64,000 nt of DNA from contig PBOR01000037.1 in assembly GCA_002724395.1 (NCBI GenBank), positions 12,261-76,260 on the forward strand. The letters are read 5' to 3'. A program made the position numbers and the translations under genes. This stretch comes from Rhodospirillaceae bacterium. GTDB taxonomy: Bacteria; Pseudomonadota; Alphaproteobacteria; UBA8366. Positions 1 to 8,717 of this stretch are shown in pieces (the stretch's first letter is position 1; every line of letters begins with the position of its first letter). A model generated the notes under the pieces. It searched no databases. It saw only the letters and a list, made by a program, of their open reading frames with translations, and had not been told where the DNA came from.

Positions 1-1
1 A

Positions 2-286
2 GGAACCATCGAAGTCATCACCGGAGCAGTCGAAAAATCAACTTCCAACGATATGATCTCTATTCTCGTTGAAAAATCAGTACGATCCAATCCATCCCAG
101 GCCAAGGCGATTGGACAAGCGGCTCTTCAAGCAAACCCCGGAGCTCTATCGGTCATAACAGACAGCATACTGACTGCCATGCCCGAAGCCGCAGGTTCTA
201 TTTCCCAATGGTTGGTGATCGATGGCGAAGATGGAAAAGATATTAAAAATGATCCACCTTCAGAGTACATTCCTATAGTCGATTAA
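2..286 (+). CDS. Partial hypothetical protein, 3' end only; frame open to the left edge
   Basis: Frame 2 is open from base 2 to the stop at 284-286. No recognised family. Confidence 0.5.
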   Translation, partial: GTIEVITGAVEKSTSNDMISILVEKSVRSNPSQAKAIGQAALQANPGALSVITDSILTAMPEAAGSISQWLVIDGEDGKDIKNDPPSEYIPIVD

Positions 287-365
287 AGTACTTCCGCCTC
301 CCATAGCGGAGGTTTGACAACGAAGTTCAGATAGTCCGTTTTATCATTTAATGTTATACACTTAG

Positions 366-453
<88 letters not shown>

Positions 454-755
454 TTTGTTCGAAAAAGAAATTTAGGATAACCTGACCTTAAGTTTAAATT
501 TGTTTCTGCAGAGCGTTACCCAATCTAAGGCTATTTGCGACCCTGATACTATTTAGGATGCGTTGTCGTCTATTACAAAGTTAGCCGGACGAAATAGTAA
601 TAACTTCCTCAATTATAGTAACCTTTAATTTATGAGTGCTTTTGAATTTTTGGATGGTATTTTGAGATAATTGAGGTTAGACAATCTTTACAACGTAATA
701 GATGGTTCTGGTAACTCGCGGTTTCGGTTAGCAGAAAGAACATGGAGTGGAGCTA

Positions 756-1706
756 ATGCGTTTTTTCTTAGAGATTGGAAAAGTCGTTGGGTCGCGTGTC
801 TGGCTGCTGGCATTAATGATCTTAATAGTTGCAGGTGCTTTCAATATTCATAGTGCTCAGGCTGGGCCTAATAATGTTGGCGCTAAAAAATGCAAGGAGT
901 GTCATAAGGCTGAGCATGGTGTTTGGAAAGGCACTAAGCATTTTAAGTCCTACCGCAAAGTTCACAAGAATAAAAAAGCCAAAAAAATCGTGAAAGCTGT
1001 TGGTGGCAAGCGGATGAAAAAAACAGCGCTTTGCAAGACATGTCACTACACAACGGACAAAAAGGATCGGCCGAAATCTGGCCCGAGTTGCGAAAGTTGC
1101 CATGGTGCTGCAAAAAATTGGATCAATATTCATAACGATTACGGTAAGGGTAAAACCCGTGAAACTGAAGATGCGGCGCATAAGGCTGCCCGTAAGAAAA
1201 ATGCCACAGCAGCTGGCATGATTTGGCCCTCTGAGACCTTTGACGTAGCTATGAATTGTAACGGCTGCCATGGCCTTGGAAACGTTCCAAACGGAGGTGA
1301 CATAGCAAAAATGCTTGATTCTGGTCACCCGCTTAATGCCGGCTTTGAACTTGTGAAATACAGTCAGGGCTCAGTTAGGCATCGCTTCTATCCGCCAAAA
1401 GTCACTGAGAATCAGAAGATGACTAAAGCACAAATGTCTGCGATGTTCGTAGCTGGTCAAGCAGCTTCTCTGGTTGCCGCGACAAAGGCGATCAAGAAAA
1501 GCAAGCATGCGAAGTTCGTTGCCGCTCAGAAAGAACGTATAGCATTGGCGAAGAAAGTCTTGGCTGCGGTAAAGGGTTCAGTGCCGGCAGCGGGTAAGGT
1601 CCTGTCTTCACCAACTGCAGCAAATGGACGTGCCTTATCGAAGGCTGTAGCGGGCAAAGATTTGACCGGTGCTGTTGGGAAATGGTTGCCGACAAGCTTT
1701 AAATAA
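756..1706 (+). CDS. Periplasmic tetraheme cytochrome c with Lys/Ala-rich C-terminal half
   Basis: Four CXXCH motifs (CKECH, CKTCH, CESCH, CNGCH) and an N-terminal signal/TM segment. ATG at 756 or GTG at 747. Confidence 0.85.
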   Translation: MRFFLEIGKVVGSRVWLLALMILIVAGAFNIHSAQAGPNNVGAKKCKECHKAEHGVWKGTKHFKSYRKVHKNKKAKKIVKAVGGKRMKKTALCKTCHYTTDKKDRPKSGPSCESCHGAAKNWINIHNDYGKGKTRETEDAAHKAARKKNATAAGMIWPSETFDVAMNCNGCHGLGNVPNGGDIAKMLDSGHPLNAGFELVKYSQGSVRHRFYPPKVTENQKMTKAQMSAMFVAGQAASLVAATKAIKKSKHAKFVAAQKERIALAKKVLAAVKGSVPAAGKVLSSPTAANGRALSKAVAGKDLTGAVGKWLPTSFK

Positions 1707-1720
1707 CTCAGGAAATAGTG

Positions 1721-1763
1721 CCGGCAGAAAAAATCGTGTGCTGACAACGAGTTTTTCTGCCGG
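1721..1763 (+). terminator. Long hairpin after the tetraheme gene (terminator, attenuator or mRNA-stabilising element)
   Basis: CCGGCAGAAAAAATCGT / ACGAGTTTTTCTGCCGG: 17-bp stem with one mismatch and a 9-nt loop, 15 nt after the stop codon. No long U-tract follows. Confidence 0.6.
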
Positions 1764-1864
1764 TTCGTTAATCTAGATTGCTAATCGTTTTAGGTTCTGT
1801 CAGCCAATAATAAAAAAAAGCTTCTAAGATAATTAAGAGCTTCTAAGACATGGGGTCACTTTAA

Positions 1865-3532
1865 ATGAGCGCTATTCCCGCCGGTCCGACTATCGCGCGC
1901 CCACAGCGATGGGATTCTCCATTTGATTCTGAAATGACCGACGAAATGGTTGAAGGGCTTCTTGAAGTCAAGGAAATTGCCGGCATACAAGCCGATAAAT
2001 TTCCGGCGAGGATTCCGCTCGAGGGTATCCTAAAGAATGACACGCGCATTATTAAGTATGAATCTGGCGATATTATAGTTCGTCAAGGCGATTACGGGAA
2101 CTCAGCTTTTTTAGTTCTAGATGGTGATCTGCGTGTAGTTGTTTCTCCCGGATTGCCGGAGGACATAATAGGTCGCAGCGATGAAACGCAGCGTACTTTC
2201 TTTAATTCTTTATCCCAGCTATGGACTAATAGTTGGTTTCCAGAAGTTCGCGATGATTTTTCGGCATCTAAGACAGGGCTCAGACATAGCGAGGACAAGA
2301 CAGATGCGGTTCGTGGCGTCTTTTTACAGGATGTTCCCGCTGTCCTCGATCAACATAAAACGGTTGTTTTATCTGAGGGAGCTTTGTTTGGAGAGCTTGC
2401 GGCTCTTGGGCGAGTTCCTCGTACGGCTAGTATTTTTGCTGAGGGCGAAGCCACGCTGCTGGAAATTCGATGGCAGGGCCTTAGGGAGCTGCGGAATTAT
2501 GATGAAGGATGGCGCCGAATCATAAATCAACGGTATAGAGAAACGGCGCTGCGTACGCATCTTAATGAAACACCAATGTTTAAAGGTCTCAGCGATGAAG
2601 TAATGAAAAAAATTGCTGATCAATGCTTATTTGAGACCTATGGCAGTTTTGAATGGCATACGTCCTTTAAGCAGGCTCGCAACAGAGGCATTGATAAAGA
2701 ACCCATTATTGCTCGCGAGCGAGAATATCCAGATGGGCTATTGTTAATTCGAGCCGGATTTGCGCGCGAATCAATCAAACATGGCAACAGCCGCCGCACG
2801 GTAACCTATTTAGGGGCGGGGGATCATTATGGATTGGAAGAATTATATGCTGCGTGGAAAAATCCAGATGATGCAGATGGTGCACTCAAATCATCGCTGA
2901 CCTCCCTAGGGTATGTGGATGCCATTCGCGTACCTGCGACTGTCCTCGAAGAATTTATTTTCCCAAATATGTCTCCACCGGAAAGTCGAATTGAGAAGGT
3001 GCGATCTCGTTCGATTGATCAGGATTCCCTGTTAGAGTGGGCCGTCGAAGAGCGTTTTATCAATGCTCGGAAAGCTATGGTCATCGATATGGACAAGTGC
3101 GTGCGATGCGATGATTGCGTTCGCGCGTGTGCGTCAACCCATGGAGGGAACCCGAGGTTCCGACGTCATGGTAAAACCCATGATCATTGGATGGTAGCAA
3201 ACGCTTGCATGCACTGTGTTGATCCTGTTTGCATGATTGGTTGCCCAACAGGCGCAATTCATCGGTCTCTCAGCGGTGGTAGGGTCATCATCAACGATAA
3301 AACATGTATTGGCTGCGGTACTTGTGCGAATTCCTGCCCCTATAATAATATTTCAATGGTCAATATTGCAGATAGTGATGGCACGCGAATTGTTGATGAA
3401 GCAACTCACAAGCCAATTATGAAAGCAACTAAGTGTGATCTTTGTACAGGGCAGCTTGGTGGGCCCGCTTGCGTACGTGCTTGTCCTAATGGTGCTTTGA
3501 AAAGAGTGAGTTTCAATGAATTCGATGCCTAA
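1865..3532 (+). CDS. Two cyclic-nucleotide-binding-like domains fused to a multi-4Fe-4S ferredoxin domain
   Basis: cNMP-like blocks (GDIIVRQGDYGNSAFLVLDGDLRV; GALFGELAALGRVPRTASI). C-terminal Cys clusters CVRCDDCVRAC, CMHCVDPVCMIGCPTGAI, CIGCGTCANSCP, CDLCTGQLGGPACVRACP. No HTH recognised. Confidence 0.85.
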   Translation: MSAIPAGPTIARPQRWDSPFDSEMTDEMVEGLLEVKEIAGIQADKFPARIPLEGILKNDTRIIKYESGDIIVRQGDYGNSAFLVLDGDLRVVVSPGLPEDIIGRSDETQRTFFNSLSQLWTNSWFPEVRDDFSASKTGLRHSEDKTDAVRGVFLQDVPAVLDQHKTVVLSEGALFGELAALGRVPRTASIFAEGEATLLEIRWQGLRELRNYDEGWRRIINQRYRETALRTHLNETPMFKGLSDEVMKKIADQCLFETYGSFEWHTSFKQARNRGIDKEPIIAREREYPDGLLLIRAGFARESIKHGNSRRTVTYLGAGDHYGLEELYAAWKNPDDADGALKSSLTSLGYVDAIRVPATVLEEFIFPNMSPPESRIEKVRSRSIDQDSLLEWAVEERFINARKAMVIDMDKCVRCDDCVRACASTHGGNPRFRRHGKTHDHWMVANACMHCVDPVCMIGCPTGAIHRSLSGGRVIINDKTCIGCGTCANSCPYNNISMVNIADSDGTRIVDEATHKPIMKATKCDLCTGQLGGPACVRACPNGALKRVSFNEFDA

Positions 3533-4397
3533 TCCGGACATAAAGCCTGCGAATAGTTCCGATTCAAGCGTGTGGCAAAAGCTCAGTCAGCCTTCTCGCG
3601 ACTTAATTTTATTTACAGTAATCGCTGTGTCGGGGATTTTTGGACTTTTTTTATTGCTTGACGGGTATGAGAAAAGTTTAGTTCGAACCGATACGCTCAC
3701 GGGATATATTCTCTTTTCGCTGTTTATCTTTTTAGGCGCACTAAACTCACGTAAAAAATTATCGATGATCCCGTTGGGTCGAGCGAGCTTATGGCTTTCA
3801 GCACACGTTGTTTTTGGCGTTGCTGCAGTCGGATTATTCTGGCTTCATACCGGAACGATTTGGCCGCTCGGACTTTATGAACAGTTACTGACCGCAATAT
3901 TTTATTTGGTGGCAATCAGCGGTGTGGTTGGGTTCCTGCTCTATCGCATAGGTGCTGGGCAACTGACGCAAACAGGCGTGGAGGTTATCTACGAACGTAT
4001 ACCGGGTGAATTATACGAAATTCGGGAAAAGTCGGAAAAAATCGTATTGGAGTGCACTGAGGAGACTGGCAGCGATACGCTCGCGAAACATTACGAAGAT
4101 ACTTTGAGTTGGTTCTTCCGTAAGCCTCGGTTTTACTGGCAAAATATTTTCGGTTTACAAAGTGCAGATCACTGGATGCGTTTTCACGCAGGGTCTGTAG
4201 CTCGGTATCTTGATGAGAAAGAGACAGCCCATTTTGATGAGCTGATGACGTTGATGCGTGTTAAACGCAAGATTGATCACCACTACGCCGCGCAGGATTT
4301 AATGAAAAAGTGGCTTTTGGTGCATTTACCATTGTCGATAGCGTTACTTGTTTTGGCTGTTTGGCATTGGTTCTTGATTGAGGTTTACGCGATATGA
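3516..4397 (+). CDS. Integral membrane protein, probable diheme b-type cytochrome
   Basis: Several hydrophobic segments. Two H-X13-H motifs in hydrophobic stretches: H-VVFGVAAVGLFWL-H and H-LPLSIALLVLAVW-H. Overlaps the upstream gene by 17 bp. Confidence 0.7.
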   Translation: MNSMPNPDIKPANSSDSSVWQKLSQPSRDLILFTVIAVSGIFGLFLLLDGYEKSLVRTDTLTGYILFSLFIFLGALNSRKKLSMIPLGRASLWLSAHVVFGVAAVGLFWLHTGTIWPLGLYEQLLTAIFYLVAISGVVGFLLYRIGAGQLTQTGVEVIYERIPGELYEIREKSEKIVLECTEETGSDTLAKHYEDTLSWFFRKPRFYWQNIFGLQSADHWMRFHAGSVARYLDEKETAHFDELMTLMRVKRKIDHHYAAQDLMKKWLLVHLPLSIALLVLAVWHWFLIEVYAI

Positions 4398-6232
4398 TCC
4401 TTGATCAAGACAAATTTAAGCAGGAAAACAGCGCCTATGAACGGCCGAACTTTCCCTTTCGCTGTGGTCGTGCCCTGAAGTGGGGCAAACCTTGTGCCCA
4501 TGGTCCAAACAATGACGGCACGTGCGGTGGCGTTTCGGAATGTCGTCCTTTTAACGACAATGGTCGTTGGCTCTGTCGAAAGACTGGCGGTTCTTGCGGT
4601 GATGGTCCGTTACCAACGGGTGAATGTTCGCAGCGACAACTTCCATGTCAGCCTTCAAGAACCATCCGCGGCATTCGTATGCGTCTGGCGTTCACATTTA
4701 TGGCAGCTATGGTGGCCTTAATCGCCGCATTTGGATTTGGCGGCGGAGGAGGAGACGAGGGTGGAGTTTTTCTAAGTCCAGGACCAATATCGGGTATTCA
4801 TCAAAACTTTACCGCTGATGCTGGGTGTGAATCGTGCCACAAGCCACATAACAAAAGTGCTGGCGGCGTTATAGCTGCAGCATTTTCGAAGTCTGGTCCG
4901 TCTGAGTCTTGCACCGACTGCCATGGGTTTGCTGGTTCGGCGACTGCAGCGCATAATGCTTCTTTTGCTGCTGGGTCGACTGCTGCTGGGTCGCCTCACT
5001 TGCTTAAAACTCAATGCAGTATGTGCCATACGGAGCACAAGGGTGTTGACGGAAAAATAACTAAGATGACAGACGAGCAGTGCCACGCTTGTCACAAGGT
5101 AAAGTTCGACTCCTTCACAAATGGACATCCGGCGTTTTCGGCAAACTTCCCAAGTCGCCAACGTGCTAAAATTGCGTTTAGCCATACGACGCATTTGGAA
5201 AAACACTTTGTTGATCCGCGGAACAAGGAGAATGCGCCGAAAGAGCGGTGTGTTAGCTGTCATAATGTAAGCAAAGCAGCGCAGGTCGTGCCTGTTAAAT
5301 CCTATAAAGAAATGTGTTCCAGTTGCCATGATGATGCGATTAAGGAAAGTTCTATGGTGTTTTTCCGCTTGCCGGAGTTCACCGACGATCCATTTGCTGG
5401 CAGTAAAACGACGCCAAGTATGGCTGAGGCGAAGAAGGAATTCGAAAGTGTATCCACGGAGCCGTTAACGTCGATTACCGCGCATTTGTTAAAGGTTGAA
5501 GCGGACGATCCCGAAGGCTACTCGGAGGCTGCTGGACAATTGCTCCGCGATATGGAGGAAACAGGCGTTGAAGCCTTCGCTCCTCTTTTGGAAGAGGCCG
5601 GCGGTAATCCAGTTTCTATGCTGCACGGGATGCCAGCAGAATTGACGAAGGCACTTACTAGCGCGTGGGCGGCCAATAAAGAGTATGAGCCGATAGGCTC
5701 TGAGGCGACCGGTGGCTGGTTTGCCACAGAATTGACGATTGGCTATAAGCCATCAGGTCATGGAGACCAGGTCGTTAAGGCGTGGTTAGATTTTGCGGCG
5801 AAACATGGGGCCGAATCACCGTTGGCTGAGTTGATGGATCCATCTGAAGGACCAGGCGCTTGCATCAAGTGTCACGCTGTCAGCCAAGTAGCTAAACAAG
5901 CGAAGGATGAGAAAGCACTGAAAATAGAGTGGGGTGCGGTGGATCGTTCGAAATCGCCCTTCTTTGCCTATAACCATGAACCCCATTTGAATTTTTTAAA
6001 AGTTGGTGCATATTGCGAAACGTGCCATAAAGTTGACCCGGGAGCAGATATTTCCAAGGCTTTCAAGCAATTTGATCCACTGATTGCTTCGAGCAGCTTT
6101 AAACCTATCAAGAAAGAAACTTGTGCGGAGTGTCATGGGCGTGGTGCTGTCGCACAAAATTGTTTAGAATGTCATAAGTATCATAATGAACCTGCAATCA
6201 ATAAGTCTCTGGGTCCGTTGGCCACAAAATAG
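4394..6232 (+). CDS. Membrane-anchored decaheme cytochrome c with Cys-rich N-terminal domain
   Basis: Ten CXXCH motifs counted (CESCH, CTDCH, CSMCH, CHACH, CVSCH, CSSCH, CIKCH, CETCH, CAECH, CLECH). Eight Cys precede the single TM segment. Overlaps the upstream stop by 4 bp. Confidence 0.9.
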   Translation: MILDQDKFKQENSAYERPNFPFRCGRALKWGKPCAHGPNNDGTCGGVSECRPFNDNGRWLCRKTGGSCGDGPLPTGECSQRQLPCQPSRTIRGIRMRLAFTFMAAMVALIAAFGFGGGGGDEGGVFLSPGPISGIHQNFTADAGCESCHKPHNKSAGGVIAAAFSKSGPSESCTDCHGFAGSATAAHNASFAAGSTAAGSPHLLKTQCSMCHTEHKGVDGKITKMTDEQCHACHKVKFDSFTNGHPAFSANFPSRQRAKIAFSHTTHLEKHFVDPRNKENAPKERCVSCHNVSKAAQVVPVKSYKEMCSSCHDDAIKESSMVFFRLPEFTDDPFAGSKTTPSMAEAKKEFESVSTEPLTSITAHLLKVEADDPEGYSEAAGQLLRDMEETGVEAFAPLLEEAGGNPVSMLHGMPAELTKALTSAWAANKEYEPIGSEATGGWFATELTIGYKPSGHGDQVVKAWLDFAAKHGAESPLAELMDPSEGPGACIKCHAVSQVAKQAKDEKALKIEWGAVDRSKSPFFAYNHEPHLNFLKVGAYCETCHKVDPGADISKAFKQFDPLIASSSFKPIKKETCAECHGRGAVAQNCLECHKYHNEPAINKSLGPLATK

Positions 6233-6257
6233 AATAACTGGAAAAAGTGACGAAGAA

Positions 6258-8615
6258 ATGAAGATGTCCCTGCTTAATACCCTTTTTAAAACCTTTTTGA
6301 CGCGCGGTTTTGCTGCATTTTGCGCCATTTCCGTTCTTGTGTCGGGGCTTAGCCTCACATTCGCGAAGGTTAGCTTTGCACAAGACCAGAAGGTTGCATC
6401 GGCACCGGCTAAAGCAGATGCAAAAAGTGGAAAAAAAGCAAAAGCGGCGAGTGAATCGCATGCGGATTTGTTTGCAAAAGAAAGCTATCCGCGTGCGTCT
6501 CAATGTGGTGCGTGCCACACTAAGATTTACAAGGAGTGGGCCTCTTCAAACCATGCTTATGCATCTATTTCGCCGATGTTCCACAAGTTTGAACAACGTA
6601 TTTATGATTTAACTCAGGGAACAATGGGTAGCTTTTGTGTTCGCTGTCATCAGCAAGTTGGCACCCAGCGCGGAGAACCGAGAGAGCTACCGTTGTGGGA
6701 ACGCTCTCAAGTAGCACGTGAAGGCATCACTTGTGTGACCTGTCATCGTGTCAACGAAGAATTCGGTAAGGTCAATGGCGAGCGGCGTATTATTCCCGGT
6801 AATATCCATAAACCTGTTTACGGCACAGCAAAGGGTAGCGTGTTTGCGGATATGGTTAAGCAAAAGGCCGACTATAAAATGGCCACGAACGCAAAAGACC
6901 GCGGCGCCAAAGTCCACGCAAAGGTAGTTAAATTTACGCCAATTAAAAAATCCGAGTTTTGTGTGTCTTGTCACCAAGTCGCCGTTAATCTCGGCATTAA
7001 GCTTGAAGTTGTCTGGGAACAGTATCGTGACTCGCCAGCCTTCAAGGCAGGCGTCTCGTGTCAAGATTGTCATATGGGTAAAGTTCCGGGCAGAGCTGAG
7101 GGATATGATACGGCGCCGGTGGCAATCGTAAACGGCAAAGAGATAAATCCAGGTCGTAAGCATAGTAACCATGCATTCTACGGCCCAGGCTATCCAATAG
7201 CCCATCCTGGCATCTTTCCGCATAACCCAGAGGGGGAGCAGTGGTCCATTCAAAAATGGTTGAAGTTTGATTACAGAGCTGGATGGGGTACCCCAGAGTT
7301 TGAAGAGAAAATTGAGAAAACTATGGAGGCCTTCAGCCCTGTCGATGATGCGACGGGTACACTAGGAGTTATCGATATAGCGCGTGCGCTTGACGAGTTA
7401 AAAGGGGCTCTAAAATCGATGCAGCCTCGCGTGTCTGCTGGAAAATGGCTTGAATATCCACTGAACACCGCAACCGAAGCGTTAAATGCTCTCGGGGAAG
7501 TTGTGGAGAACGATGGTAAAGATGCCGAAGCTCGTGATGCGCTTGTAAAACAAGCTGAGGTTGTCAGAGTCCATGCTAGCAAACTCGGTAATGCCGGAGC
7601 CGCAACAGCCGCCTCTTCGATGGGGGCAACTGCAGCGAAGTTTAAAGGTACTTGGGCAAGTGGCAACGCGGTTGCGACGGTTGATGCGGCCAAGAAATAT
7701 TTGAAAGCGATCAGTAATGCCAAAAATTCCGATGGACGATTGGCTGCTTATCAGTCGCTAGTGGATGCAGAAGCGTCACTTCGAAAAGCTGCCGCGCCTG
7801 GGTTGAAATTAGCATCTGCGGTTTCAGCTTCTAAAGCCGGTTTCTCGGTTGATTTTCCGACTGCGTGGACCGATCCAGGTGATCGTGAGGAGGCAAGAGC
7901 TGTTGTCGAGGACAACCTTGTAGCGCTTGAGGAAAAGCGTGAGTTACGGCGCCAGGTAATGGAAAATGGTGGAACTATTGACGGGCCGTTCTTTAGTGGA
8001 AGCCCTAAAGTTGGTGGTTCTTTGGACTTTAAATACGTAATTAAAAATACGAACTCTGGGCATAATTTGCCATCAGGTTCCCTTGGTGCTCAACCAGAGG
8101 TTTGGCTAAATGTTGCTCTGACTGACCCTGATGGTAAAAATATCTGGGAATCAGGATACGTCGACAGTAACGGTGATTTTGCAGACAACCATTCGTTGGA
8201 TGTGGCTGCAGGTAAAATAAAATTCGACAAGCAATTGTTTAATTTGCAGACGAAGTTTTTGACAACGAATGTTAAAGGGACTGACCGTGAAATGTACCTG
8301 CCGGTTTCCTTTGACATCGATCAGCGACCGTTGCTGCGTCCGGCACCGCAACCGACGACTGTTATCAATCATCCACCATTTGCACGGATGGAGGGTCGCT
8401 CCATGCCTCCACTGTCAACACGGAATGTAAAATATTCGGTGCCTAGTGAGCTGATGAAAAAGCCAGGGAAATACAAATTATCTGTGCGTATGAGAACAAG
8501 AGCAGAGCCGATCTACTTTATGCGGTTTGTACAGGCGACCCCGGAAATGGAGCGGACCATGAACCAATGGATGTTGGATGTTCATCCGTATTCAGTAGAA
8601 TTTGATGTAAAGTAG
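6258..8615 (+). CDS. Secreted pentaheme cytochrome c with C-terminal beta-domain
   Basis: ATG at 6258 is followed by a signal peptide (MKMSLLNTLFKTFLTRGFAAFCAISVLVSGLSLTFAKVSFAQD). CXXCH x5 (CGACH, CVRCH, CVTCH, CVSCH, CQDCH). C-terminal region carries a TNSGHNLPSG motif. Confidence 0.85.
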   Translation: MKMSLLNTLFKTFLTRGFAAFCAISVLVSGLSLTFAKVSFAQDQKVASAPAKADAKSGKKAKAASESHADLFAKESYPRASQCGACHTKIYKEWASSNHAYASISPMFHKFEQRIYDLTQGTMGSFCVRCHQQVGTQRGEPRELPLWERSQVAREGITCVTCHRVNEEFGKVNGERRIIPGNIHKPVYGTAKGSVFADMVKQKADYKMATNAKDRGAKVHAKVVKFTPIKKSEFCVSCHQVAVNLGIKLEVVWEQYRDSPAFKAGVSCQDCHMGKVPGRAEGYDTAPVAIVNGKEINPGRKHSNHAFYGPGYPIAHPGIFPHNPEGEQWSIQKWLKFDYRAGWGTPEFEEKIEKTMEAFSPVDDATGTLGVIDIARALDELKGALKSMQPRVSAGKWLEYPLNTATEALNALGEVVENDGKDAEARDALVKQAEVVRVHASKLGNAGAATAASSMGATAAKFKGTWASGNAVATVDAAKKYLKAISNAKNSDGRLAAYQSLVDAEASLRKAAAPGLKLASAVSASKAGFSVDFPTAWTDPGDREEARAVVEDNLVALEEKRELRRQVMENGGTIDGPFFSGSPKVGGSLDFKYVIKNTNSGHNLPSGSLGAQPEVWLNVALTDPDGKNIWESGYVDSNGDFADNHSLDVAAGKIKFDKQLFNLQTKFLTTNVKGTDREMYLPVSFDIDQRPLLRPAPQPTTVINHPPFARMEGRSMPPLSTRNVKYSVPSELMKKPGKYKLSVRMRTRAEPIYFMRFVQATPEMERTMNQWMLDVHPYSVEFDVK

Positions 8616-8717
8616 GTGGGTGGTAAGGAAAGTTTATAAGAAGATTTAGACTTAAGAATTAAGGTCGATGTAGGAAAATGCGCGACCGGATAAAAAAGTT
8701 GGAGAGGAGCAACTCCA

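Noticed and set aside
822-1328. 168-aa minus-strand ORF opposite the tetraheme gene
   Set aside because: Antisense shadow of a gene with clear CXXCH motifs; no recognisable domain.
1865-3532. Calling the cNMP/4Fe-4S protein a Crp/Fnr transcription regulator
   Set aside because: No helix-turn-helix is evident, and the C-terminus is a ferredoxin domain.
4772-5329. 185-aa minus-strand ORF opposite the decaheme gene
   Set aside because: Antisense to strong heme motifs; composition looks non-protein-like.
6687-7253. 188-aa minus-strand ORF opposite the pentaheme gene
   Set aside because: Antisense shadow ORF; plus-strand coding evidence is strong.
6258-8615. Calling the pentaheme protein NrfA nitrite reductase
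   Set aside because: No CXXCK motif, and the C-terminal architecture differs.
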